64,000 nt of DNA from Trypanosoma brucei gambiense DAL972 (Eukaryota > Euglenozoa > Kinetoplastea > Trypanosomatida > Trypanosomatidae), in the NCBI RefSeq assembly GCF_000210295.1, contig NC_026741.1:930001-994000 (forward strand), read 5' to 3'. Below are positions 1 through 10,261 of this stretch, piece by piece. The notes under the pieces were generated by a model. It searched no databases, was not told the DNA's origin, and saw only the letters and a list, made by a program, of their open reading frames with translations. Both the position numbers and the translations under genes were made by a program. Numbering within the stretch: the stretch's first letter is position 1; every line of letters begins with the position of its first letter.

Positions 1-480
1 CAAGGTGTGAATGTCCAGAAGAGAAAGCAATATCGGTGCACCCGTCTCGACGCTTGTCCCAGTCATGGAAGAATGAGCAGAACGACGCGTTGGGGTGTGA
101 AGGAGACTACTATGAAGATGTCTGGAGGGTCGAGCGGATGTGGGGACCGCCGATGCGCTGTTACTGATGGTCCCAAGGAGAGACGGGTTCCGCACAGGAG
201 AAATGGAACCGGAGCAATTCATACTTGCTCTCATTATGCTTCCCCTGGGGGTAGTAGCAGTTGCTGCAGTTCAGCCTGAGTTTAGAGTGACTAATGCCAC
301 CAGTGGAAGATAATTTGAACGCAACTGCCACTGTGAACACACAACGTCTTCGAGTACTCCCGATTCGGCACACTTATGGGTTGTTCAAGCACCCTCAACA
401 GAATCTAAACGAGTACTTGCACCTCTCGAAGCTATTCAAGACTGCCAATTATGCGTGTGCTAAGGACTTGCCGATTCAAT
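1..480 (+). pseudogene. possible degenerate coding remnant on the plus strand
   Basis: Reading the plus strand, the third frame is open from the window edge to a stop near 168. The second frame then carries a protein-like stretch with a hydrophobic run (about 225-270) that ends in a stop near 312. After that stop the same frame stays open to about 460. Such a patchwork of frame change and stops is what an eroded gene would look like, but it could also be chance. I recognise no family. If real, it would be the only plus-strand coding sequence here and would face the minus-strand genes. Base composition is less AT-rich than in the following 3 kb. Confidence 0.25.
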
Positions 481-1478
481 AGAACTACAAATACCTGAAG
501 TAAGCTTTCCCTCCGGTTACTCTTGCAGGTCCTTTTAGTACGCAGCGTTCCTTACTGTAATTTACCTCCGCACCAACACCAAATATGCGGTACTCCGTCT
601 CCACACACCTTTTCTGCTAAACGTACCTTTTCACGGTGTTTCCCCCTACACCCCTTTTCTTTGCTTCTCACGTACTTAGCTAACTAAACGTTGTCCTCTT
701 CACCTTTCTCCTCTAACCGTACCAAATCAGACACACTGTTTGTAAAAGAAAACTGGGAGACCATAAAATGGGCATAGGACAGAACAATAACAACAACAGC
801 AATACGTCCGCGCACACAAGTGACATAGGCTTCAATTCTGTTCACTTATCGGTCTGCACAAAAAAATAATTAAATAAATATATATATGTTGGTGTGACGC
901 GAACAGACGATGTGATGAATGGTGAGTGACTCGTCGGTCAGTCTGTATAGGTGGATATAGGAGATCACTTAACAGCATTACACACATGCATATAAACACT
1001 CACATTCACCCTTTTACGTGATGTATTCCCTTCCCCATTTTATGCTTCTCTTTTGCCTTTTTCCTCTTTAATTTTTTAATTAATGCTTACTCACTTCACT
1101 TCACTTAACTTCACTTTCTTTTTTGTTTCCCTTAGCCCTTTAACGTTCCCCTACGAATTAAAATCTGTGCGCGCGTAGGATCACTTTCATTCATTTTTGT
1201 TTTCCACATGCTCCAGTAATCCGTCACTCGTTCTTCGTTTTGTTTCCCCCCACTTTCTTACTTCTCATTTCCCCATGCTTATAATCTTCCACATTATTTT
1301 AGGGGTTCCCAGTTCCTTAGCCGTTTCCCGTTTCGTTTGTAAGTCAAACCGGTTTGTTCTTTACACAAACAGATAAATAAAATTAAAACAAATAGTAAAA
1401 TAACTGTTGCGAAGCAGTGGACAAGAAACCAATGGTAAAATAAACAAAACATGGAAAGACAAAAATAAAAACAAACAC

Positions 1479-1480
<2 letters not shown>

Positions 1481-1511
<31 letters not shown>
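1481..1511. repeat. (TA)n microsatellite
   Basis: About 15 AT units in a row inside the long non-coding region. Confidence 0.95.
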
Positions 1512-1515
<4 letters not shown>

Positions 1516-2632
1516 GAAAAAGGAAAAGTAGCTGGCTTCAACGCACGGCACGAACAAAATCATCACACACGCGAACACTTTACAATATTTCTCTCCCCCC
1601 ACCCACAAACGAACAAACAAACACACACACACAAACAAATGCACCTTCTCACCACCTCCCGTCTCATCCCACTTATTTCCCAGAAATTGCACTCGTTTGT
1701 ACTCCCGCCCTGCTCATACCGTCCCAACAAATGTTTCACCTCACCTCACCTCACCTCATTTCATTCTATTTTATTTCGTTTTACACTTCTCCCGCTTCCC
1801 TTTTTTTTTTAAAAAATTTATAACATCATAGGGAAATCTCTCCAACGGAGTGAAGTTTACAGAATAGAAGAACTGTAAGCGGCCGAGTAAACGAAAGAAA
1901 AATGGAGGTTATGTTAAGTGGTCGGCACCATGAAAGAGGAGGGGGGAGATTATGTGAAGGAATAGAAAGGAAAACAACAACAATCTCCTCACATAAAAGA
2001 ACGGTAGTAAGCAGCAGGCGGGGAAGCGGATATATCAGGGGGGAACAAGTAAAAAAGTAAATAAATATAAATTTATTTACATATAAATATGTATGAATGA
2101 TGTCCAAGTACAACAACGGCGCGAGCCATAAAAGAAAGAATTGGAAGAAACGCCCCGTATTTGCGTGCGTATGCTCGCGCGTAAATGGCGGTAGATGAAC
2201 AAACAAACAAAAAAAAGAAGGCAAAAGGCATCGGGCCGGCGCACCCATACGGTAACCGTTATGGATAAGGGAAACAAGCACCTCTACACGCTGCAACGTT
2301 TTGTTGAACCTTCCCGTTGACCGGACCCAATTTTACTTTTTTCTCTCTTTTTGAATACACCTTTGGTGCAGTGTAGCACTTTTACCGGCGTGCTCCGGTT
2401 TGGTCTCCCTTCACACCCACTTCCTTTCAGTAGCATACCTTTCATTTTCCCATCTTCTTTCGTTCTGTATTATATCCCTCGCCTTCTCCTCTCCCCCTTT
2501 CTTTCCTCTTTCCTCTCACTTCATTCCTTCAAATGTGAAAGTAAAGCTGGAGGGGGGAAACAAAAGGAAGAAAAAAGGACAATCCGAGGCCCATATAAAA
2601 TAAAATAAAAAATAAGAACGAAAGTAGGAAAG

Positions 2633-2658
2633 ATATATATATATATATATATATATAT
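2633..2658. repeat. (TA)n microsatellite
   Basis: About 13 AT units in a row. Confidence 0.95.
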
Positions 2659-3721
2659 TTCGTTTAATTCTTGTTCAAAAAACGAAAACGAAAAGGCGAA
2701 AGATGATGAACAAACGGAAGGGGTTGAACATGAGATACGCACGTATACATTAATATAAATATATATATGTACATATATTCATAATGATAGTGATATATGG
2801 TAGAGGTGAGGAGAGCGCGTGCCCCGCCTCCCCCCTCTCGAACTCATACACCCACTTCCTCCAAATGGATGAAAAAAATGGCACAATTGGCGTTGAACGC
2901 GCTTCAATTATCTGATGATCCCTTTAATTGGCTATTTCTCTTTCCCCCTCCCTTTTCTTTTAAGAAACAAACACGACTGATTCGTTCTTTTTCACTGACG
3001 GTATCGTTGCTACAATGAATCTTAAAGTACCCTCTTCTGTTGCCTCTTCGTCTTGATCCTTATACCGTTATTTACCCGTATGAATTCAATATACATTCCC
3101 CTTCCACATAGGCACACACGCGCATACACAGACGAATGAGAACTGCATAGGTTTTATCACTCCAACGCAACTAAAAGAACAAATGAAACACTTTTCTTTC
3201 TTTTCCCATTGAGCACACTGTTCGTGTTTAAAACAAAACAAAAATGAACAAAAGAAGGCTCAGGTGATGTCGTCTGAGGGTCACCCCACTCTTTTTTTTT
3301 CTTATTGCCAACACGCAGCCTACCACCCACTTTCCGTCTTGTATATTCTCATCCCCCTTTTTTTGTCATTACTAATACTGGCGTGGTTAACTTCCATGCT
3401 GGCGTGACCCGGAGACCAATTTCAAGAAGGAAAAAGGGGAAACAGAACAGGGAAGTGTGTTGCCTTCAATAATAGAACCCCGCTTTCCATTTCCCCTCTT
3501 CCCCCCTTTCCCCGTTCTCTCATTTTTAATTGTTTACAACAAAATAAAAATAAATAGAGGCGCAAGTTGTCCCACAAACTCTGTAGCAATGGTTTATATA
3601 AACAATGGCTAGCAAGACACAAGATTGAAAACAAACCATATAGGCGCATATATATAAATATATATATAAATATATGTGATCATACGCAATCAAAATGAGC
3701 AATATAACGAGAGTGGTGCAC

Positions 3722-3748
<27 letters not shown>
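3722..3748. repeat. (TA)n microsatellite
   Basis: About 13 AT units just downstream of the stop codon of the proline-rich gene, so probably within its 3' UTR. Confidence 0.95.
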
Positions 3749-3752
<4 letters not shown>

Positions 3753-3827
3753 CACGCACACATACATATTAAACCTACTTTACAACCGGTTCCCCTCCTT
3801 CGGCTTTGGCCATACGGTGGAGCCCCT

Positions 3828-4847
3828 TTACTTTCCCCTGTTCCTTTGATAATTAGACTCAACAGCATCCTCGTAAGGGTAAGGTGGGGGCGGCTGGACA
3901 TGGACTGGAGCCGCCGGTGACTTCATGCACGCACTCATGAAGGTGTACGTACCGCCTCCGCGCACACCTTCTGTACCAGCGACTCCAGCTACGCCACAGC
4001 TCAGAATGTGGCTCCCACCGACACCAGCACCACTTGCCAATGGGGTGTTGTACGCACCAGGCACCTTCGTTGCAGCGCCCAAATCTTCGCCTGCCTGCTG
4101 AACAGCTGTGCAGAGGGGCGGCAGCGTAGCCGGTGGTAAAGCACAACCCGTCATGGGTGTCATGGGTGTGGTAACAGCCACGGGCGGAGTGTACGGCGGG
4201 GTCGGTTTGGTAACAGGTTGTAGCATAAACACACCGTATTGGTTGCGGACGAGAATGGGATCGTGTTGAGCTGCCGGCATCTGGGGAGCAAAACGCGAGC
4301 CGAGCGGTGACATGTCAACAGGCATGCCTGAGAGCGGTGGCGTTGTGGCAATGGCCACAGCAAACGATGGCGGCGGATGGCCATTGTGTGGTGTAGTGGT
4401 GTAGCTGTAAGGACTATTCGCGGGCTGTGGAGAAGAGCCATAAACCGGTGGCGGCACGTAACCGCGGGATGACAGTCCATGAGACTCTTCGACGGTGAAT
4501 CCACCAACAATTCCGGAGGCGCCAGCACCTTTTCCGTCGCTGTTATCAGCGTTGGCGCCCGAAATGGCACTAGGGGGAAGCAGATTATTCGCCGAACAGG
4601 CTTCCTCATCGTCGTCAGAGCCGCACTCCTGTTCCATGTCGTTTATGATACGCATATAGACGGCTTTTTCATCTGCTGTCTCCGGGGGTTGTCCGCTTCC
4701 CACGAAAGGTGATGTGCCGAAGCCCGGGAGCGTGCTTGGTGATACATCGTCCTCTACCAATCGGGCCGCGGAGATCTCGGTCTCTGGACTCAAATCTGGT
4801 GAATTGAATGATGCCGGGTTCCACTCAGCATCAGAAGACCGATTCAT
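3828..4847 (-). CDS. proline-rich protein with PPxY motifs, function unknown
   Basis: 339 residues from an ATG. The first 90 residues are acidic and include a short DDDEEA patch. The rest is low-complexity, rich in Pro, Ala, Gly, Thr and Ser, and probably disordered. Two PPxY motifs are visible, PPVY at 133-136 and PPPY at 320-323, near the C-terminus. PPxY motifs are ligands for WW domains and are common in adaptors of HECT-type ubiquitin ligases and trafficking proteins; a role of that kind here is only inference. No signal peptide, transmembrane segment or catalytic motif is seen. It is the last recognisable gene of the minus-strand array. I do not recognise the family. Confidence 0.75.
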   Translation of the reverse strand: MNRSSDAEWNPASFNSPDLSPETEISAARLVEDDVSPSTLPGFGTSPFVGSGQPPETADEKAVYMRIINDMEQECGSDDDEEACSANNLLPPSAISGANADNSDGKGAGASGIVGGFTVEESHGLSSRGYVPPPVYGSSPQPANSPYSYTTTPHNGHPPPSFAVAIATTPPLSGMPVDMSPLGSRFAPQMPAAQHDPILVRNQYGVFMLQPVTKPTPPYTPPVAVTTPMTPMTGCALPPATLPPLCTAVQQAGEDLGAATKVPGAYNTPLASGAGVGGSHILSCGVAGVAGTEGVRGGGTYTFMSACMKSPAAPVHVQPPPPYPYEDAVESNYQRNRGK

Positions 4848-6144
4848 TCTCTGATTTGTGCGCCTTGTTACACCTACTAACCTCCACCCAGAAACTCACC
4901 TTTCGACTCTCACAAGTGCGATACGAGGCAATCTCTTTCCTCGGAGGCAGGTGTGCAGTCGTTTAACGGTTAAGGGGCTCTACTTGCCGTCAGGCGAAGT
5001 GTTGTTCTTGCCTGAACAAAGCAAAATAAGTTTCCCTGACCCTGGTACCTGTTTGCAGCGACTCGGTTAACTGGTACTCTGTTGATCTTAAGTTGTTACC
5101 GATTTGCCCTTTTCCTGCACCCTTTTTCTTGCAACGTTTCTCAGTCCGAAGACGGTGGTGCTTTTATTCCTTGATTTCCCCTTTCTTATTTCTATTGTTG
5201 GGTACTCTAGTCTGCGACAACCGTTTTCTTATTCACTAGCTTTTCTATCAAAGGGAGGAGCCGAACAATATCCTTCACAATCCGATTCCTCTTCTTTTCG
5301 CTGATCTTTTATTTTTATTCTCTCAGTCAATTTCCAACTTGTGTATCTGGAGGTGAACGAATCGTCGGCAACAATTGAAATCGGTCACGCGCGGCACGTG
5401 CCCTCTGATTGACACTTATAAATCCCAACCCAATGATTTTTTTTTTTACGGTGGTTACTTGGTAAAAGAGGAGGTGGGGCGAGGGCGTGTTAGTGACATA
5501 TGTATATGTATACAGACACACGAAAAAAAAAAAGAAAAGCAGTGACATGACGCACACAAGGGGAAAATGGGGGAGGGAGAAACAACTGTACACGGCGCTG
5601 AAGACAGCGGATTCAAGGGGATTTGCCAATGGGAGGAAGAGAAATAAATCCAGCGGAACACGGCGTGAACAATGAATTGCGGAGCCCCTCCTCCTTTCCT
5701 TCATTCTGTCAATGATGGTGAAGACACCGGTGGTAGCAGCCACCGTTAAAAAAAAATAAAATGACATACCACCGCGCCAGTCCCCATGCGCCAATTAGGG
5801 TCAGCAACACTATTCTTGGTATGATGACAGCCACAAGACAGTTCGTCCGCCAAAAGAAGTGGACCAGTAAGCAGGCTTTAACTCTTACTGAGTTCTTTCA
5901 TCTCTCCCCATGCGTTTATTTCCTTCACCCGCTCCACACACAAACAGTGCGACAGCCTTCGCAAACGCTTTGAGGGTGGTGACGCCGCACGACCAAATGG
6001 ATCTGTTGGTGCGGATAAAAGCGCTAAAATGTTAAAGCAGTCATTCTGGGGCGCACACTCAAGCCGTCACAAAACAACAAGATGCGTTGCGAGAGACACT
6101 AAACGGTGCAACCATAACAACCGCAACGTTCCCCCTCATCGGGA
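4848..6144. other. intergenic region between helicase and proline-rich gene
   Basis: No gene seen. It should hold the helicase 3' UTR and the 5' UTR of the proline-rich gene. Read on the minus strand, a pyrimidine tract at about 5520-5585 is a possible trans-splice signal, which would imply a 5' UTR of several hundred bases. The plus strand is pyrimidine-rich at about 5100-5330. Confidence 0.5.
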
Positions 6145-9100
6145 TTATTTACGGGTCGCTGGTCGCTTGAGCGTTGTAACGAGACCAACTCCTCGAACGT
6201 AGCGACTACCCTGTGTCTGCGTTTGCTTTTCATTGGCTGGTACCCGCCAATCCTTTCCTGCCACAGTCGAGTGAAATTTATATCGCTGGCGGGAAGGCGC
6301 TGTCCCACATCGTTCCACATCTTGCACTATTGAAAGTACGTCATCAGGTAGTGCCGCCCCCTGTTGCTGCTGCACAATGAAACGTGCGATAATCGGTGCG
6401 TTTGGGTCACCTGCGGTAACAAACGTGTGCGCTGTCCCGGTTCGGCCGGCTCTTCCCGTCCGCCCAATGCGATGTACGTACGCATCGACATGAGCTGGGA
6501 GGTCATAGTTGATCACGTGTGAAAGACCAGGAACGTCGATGCCGCGGGCAGCAACATCAGTGGCGCAAAGTACACGGACTTCGTTGCAGCTGAAGCCTCG
6601 TATCATCGCCTCACGGCGCTTCTGCCGCATACCACCATGCAGAAACTGAAGCATATTTGGTGGTGCTCGCAACGCACGTGAGAGTTCACTCGCCAACCAC
6701 TCCACCTCCTCTTTCCGGTTGGCAAAAATAAGAACCTGTTGCCTTCGGTTAATCACGCCATCATCGTAAAGCTTAACAATTGCCTGTAACCGTTGAGAAG
6801 GGTCGGACAAAGCGTACATTCTTTGCGTAACATTCGAGTTAACCTTATGCTCACGGTCTACTTCTAGCAAAAGCCGCTCAGGTTGCATAAACCGCGTGGC
6901 CAGTCCCCCAACGGTGGCATTCCATGTGGCCGTCCACATCGTTGTCTGCCGGCTTCGTCGATACCTCTTAATATCTGACATCAGAAACTCCAACTGCGGT
7001 GCAAAACCAAGCTCCAACATTCGGTCTGCTTCGTCCATAATAAGAAAGCTCACCGCCTTCAGGCTGACTTCTCGGGCCTCAACAAAGTCACAAAGCCGGC
7101 CCGGGGTCGCCACCAGTACGTCGCATCCCCCCATGTGCCGCACATATTCCAGTTGCTGCTCCCGATCCTGTCCTCCGTACATACCAGCTATGCGCACTGC
7201 ATTTTCCGACAACAGGGAAAAAACCCGACGCGTTTGTTGCACTAATTCTCTAGTGGGGCACAGAACCAGCACATGCGGCACCGCCCGCACCCTCCCAGAC
7301 TCCTCCGATGGATCTCCGCTGGCCTCAGTACTTGCGCTATTTTCAACATGGTCACTCTCCAGCCGCCTGGCGAGGGCTGCAAGCGCAGGAAGCGCGAACG
7401 CTACAGTTTTTCCACTCCCGGTTGGCGCAACCCCAACAACGTCGTGTTTTGCCATAAACAAAGGAATCGCCACAGACTGCACAAGACTTGGTGCAATATA
7501 CCCGGATCGCATAAGTCCGTGCCGNNNNNNNNNNNNNNNNNNNNTAAAGCTTAACAATTGCCTGTAACCGTTGAGAAGGGTCGGACAAAGCGTACATTCT
7601 TTGCGTAACATTCGAGTTAACCTTATGCTCACGGTCTACTTCTAGCAAAAGCCGCTCAGGTTGCATAAACCGCGTGGCCAGTCCCCCAACGGTGGCATTC
7701 CATGTGGCCGTCCACATCGTTGTCTGCCGGCTTCGTCGATACCTCTTAATATCTGACATCAGAAACTCCAACTGCGGTGCAAAACCAAGCTCCAACATTC
7801 GGTCTGCTTCGTCCATAATAAGAAAGCTCACCGCCTTCAGGCTGACTTCTCGGGCCTCAACAAAGTCACAAAGCCGGCCCGGGGTCGCCACCAGTACGTC
7901 GCATCCCCCCATGTGCCGCACATATTCCAGTTGCTGCTCCCGATCCTGTCCTCCGTACATACCAGCTATGCGCACTGCATTTTCCGACAACAGGGAAAAA
8001 ACCCGACGCGTTTGTTGCACTAATTCTCTAGTGGGGCACAGAACCAGCACATGCGGCACCGCCCGCACCCTCCCAGACTCCTCCGATGGATCTCCGCTGG
8101 CCTCAGTACTTGCGCTATTTTCAACATGGTCACTCTCCAGCCGCCTGGCGAGGGCTGCAAGCGCAGGAAGCGCGAACGCTACAGTTTTTCCACTCCCGGT
8201 TGGCGCAACCCCAACAACGTCGTGTTTTGCCATAAACAAAGGAATCGCCACAGACTGCACAAGACTTGGTGCAATATACCCGGATCGCATAAGTCCGTGC
8301 CGTAACCACGGAGGCAACTTGTTGGCGAGATCCTCGAAAGAGAGAAGGCACTGTACAGGGACAGTATTTCGCATGTGATCGCGCACAACGAAATTTTCTT
8401 TTTCACTGCCCACATCACTCAAGGAGCCGCGGTCAGTTGTTTTTTCCTCTGTGCTGAACGTTGAGGCTTCGCCGCGATCGGCATCAGTTGGTGAGCCCTG
8501 TCCACTCACAGACCGCATTGGAAGACCAGTTGTGCGTGTGTCACTGTGTTGGCAATTGCCCTGACATAGTGAGGGAATCTTCGAAGGAGATGGCCCCACT
8601 GCACGCTTTACCTCCAGAGAAGTTGCTGAGTCATTACTACCCGAAGCCAATAATGGATGTGGATTGGTGTCACGCACGCCAAGTTGCGTTCCACCCTCAA
8701 CACTGATGCCATTCTCGCCGCATGTCGCTACCTTTGCCACGGCGGCGGGGACGTCACTCTTCATAGTTGAAGTATCAAACACTCGGTCCTCACTGTTGGT
8801 GGGCTGGTGAGGGTCCTCACAACGCAGCTCAGTGTGAAAATCATTGTTTGCATGCAAACCTCTGCATGACACACTCACAATACCATCGGTTGCGAAAGAA
8901 TGTGTGTCACTCGACGCGTTACTTTCATGGCTTTCAACGGGAGGAGCGTGAGGCATCCCCACAACTCCGTACTTTCGGGGTGCACCACTTTCAACCTCCT
9001 GTACCGTCGCCATACCTGAAGTGGCATGAGCGTTACCTGCATCGTGGGGAGGTAATTTAGCGTGACGAAATTGGACGCTGCGTGGACCCCAGTAAGCACT

Positions 9101-9160
9101 ACCAACTTTCACTGAGCACTGACGAACAGTCCGCAAGCAGTGAAATGTCCAGTGTCGCAT
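6145..9160 (-). CDS. DEAD-box RNA helicase, DBP2/DDX5-like, split by an assembly artefact
   Basis: An ATP-dependent RNA helicase. The gene as assembled is broken by 20 Ns (7525-7544) flanked by a perfect 758-bp duplicate. Dropping 6767-7544 leaves one in-frame gene of 745 residues. The residues quoted use that numbering. The first ~270 residues are Ser/Thr-rich and look disordered. The core then has a Q-motif region, Walker A APTGSGKT (about 319-326), PTREL (376), DEAD (450-453) and a motif III reading TAT instead of the usual SAT. The C-terminal half has ARGID and HRIGRTGR. The MWTATW context resembles the DBP2/DDX5 subfamily. The open frame extends a few codons past this ATG but only to a GTG. 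The basic N-terminus (RHWTFHCLRTVRQ) could be a mitochondrial signal; this is uncertain. Confidence 0.9.
6767..7524. repeat. first copy of a 758-bp perfect direct duplicate (probable assembly artefact)
   Basis: This block reappears at 7545-8302 with a constant offset of 778, and I saw no mismatch. It ends exactly at the 20-N gap, and the second copy begins exactly after it. That is the signature of two overlapping contig ends placed side by side without merging. Confidence 0.95.
7525..7544. other. assembly gap, 20 N
   Basis: Run of 20 undetermined bases inside the helicase gene, lying exactly between the two copies of the 758-bp duplicate. Confidence 1.
7545..8302. repeat. second copy of the 758-bp perfect direct duplicate (probable assembly artefact)
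   Basis: Same sequence as 6767-7524. It carries helicase motifs from Walker A to the start of the C-terminal RecA-like domain, so both copies would be needed only if a real internal duplication existed. Confidence 0.95.
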
Positions 9161-9216
9161 TTGCACAGGCACAATGTGGAGTCGGGATCCTCTGCGTCGG
9201 TTTCTCCACCGTTCCT

Positions 9217-9250
<34 letters not shown>

Positions 9251-10261
9251 CTTAGCTGACTTTCCCCAACTCAGTGCTAAACGATGCCTTTCACCTCAGG
9301 TGCACAGAAAAAGGTGCGAGAGCAGGAGGAGTTTACTTACCCTGAATGGGGAACGTTCAAGAGACGCACAATCCCCACGCCACCTCCCTCGCATGACACA
9401 AAAAAGACCGTAAGAAAAAGAAAAGAAATATAATGCAGTGGGTACAAGCGGCGTAAGGTGATAGAGGCCGCACCAAACGGCAAGGATTTGATGGTAGAGA
9501 CAAGTTGAGCCAACAAATAAGCATACCACCGCAAACGGATACCATCAATAATGGGGAGGGGAAATGTGAAGCAAGATGCATACGACACTGCGGTCAGTAA
9601 GTTGAGAGCGAATTGTGAAGGAAAACGCCATTTCCTCCCATTTTTCTTGTTTTCCCCACCCCTCACCGATCTCTTTTCTTGTTCATACATGTGTTAGCAG
9701 AGAGAGGAAGAACGTAATTGAACCTGTTTGCCCGATGTTCCTCCTTACCCTATTCCTTTTTCTTTTTTGTGTTGTTATCTCTCATCCTTCCTTACGTCTT
9801 TTTCTTATTTCTCTGTTCCTTTCCACTAATACAACTTTGCACGTGTTCTCAGTCCCAGAAATGATAGAGAACGAAAAGGGGGCTTCTCCCCTCGGCAGCC
9901 GTTCGGGGGGTAGACGTGGTTCCCTAACATTACTTTTCCGGTTTCCTCCCTCTTATTTATTTATATTTTTCAAAAAAAAAAATCAACTCACTTTGCACAC
10001 ACTCCTTTGTTTTTTTTTTGTCTCCCCCAGGTTCTTTGCTTACTTTTTTTAAAAAAAAAACCACTTTTCCCCCTTGTGGTTGTTGATTTTTCTTCTTTCA
10101 CTGGTGCTTGTCATCACCTGCTCGTCTATAGCAACCCTCCATTCACCTTTCCCTTTATTATTTTTCTTTTTATTTTCCCACCTGATAAGCACATTGTTGC
10201 AGGCGTTAGAACCACTTTTTATCTCTTTCCCTTGTGTGTTTTCACTATTCTTGAAGATACC
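9161..10261. other. intergenic region between NT-C2 gene and helicase
   Basis: No gene seen. It contains a (GT)n array at about 9224-9250, close upstream of the helicase start. The plus strand is strongly pyrimidine-rich at about 9620-10220, so the 3' UTR of the NT-C2 gene would be purine-rich. Confidence 0.5.
9224..9250. repeat. (GT)n microsatellite
   Basis: About 13 GT units, roughly 65 bp upstream of the helicase start codon on the transcribed strand, where it reads (AC)n. Confidence 0.9.

Larger units (their letters stand above)
481..3827. other. long non-coding region at the downstream end of the minus-strand gene array
   Basis: No convincing gene is seen. The stretch is AT-rich with long pyrimidine blocks on the plus strand (about 1010-1330, 1560-1820, 2340-2530), poly-A/T runs and three (TA)n arrays near 1481, 2633 and 3722. 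It holds at least the 3' UTR and polyadenylation region of the proline-rich gene. If the plus-strand remnant at 1-480 is real, this would be a convergent strand-switch region where transcription from both sides ends; that is inference. Confidence 0.5.

Noticed and set aside
6145..7632. A second, separate DEAD-box helicase gene
   Set aside because: It begins in the duplicated sequence after the gap and crosses the Ns; it is the 3' part of one helicase gene.
6145..9160. Cis-spliced intron in the helicase gene, because a T. brucei DEAD-box helicase is known to have one
   Set aside because: The coding frame is continuous once the artefact is removed, and I saw no interruption that needs an intron.
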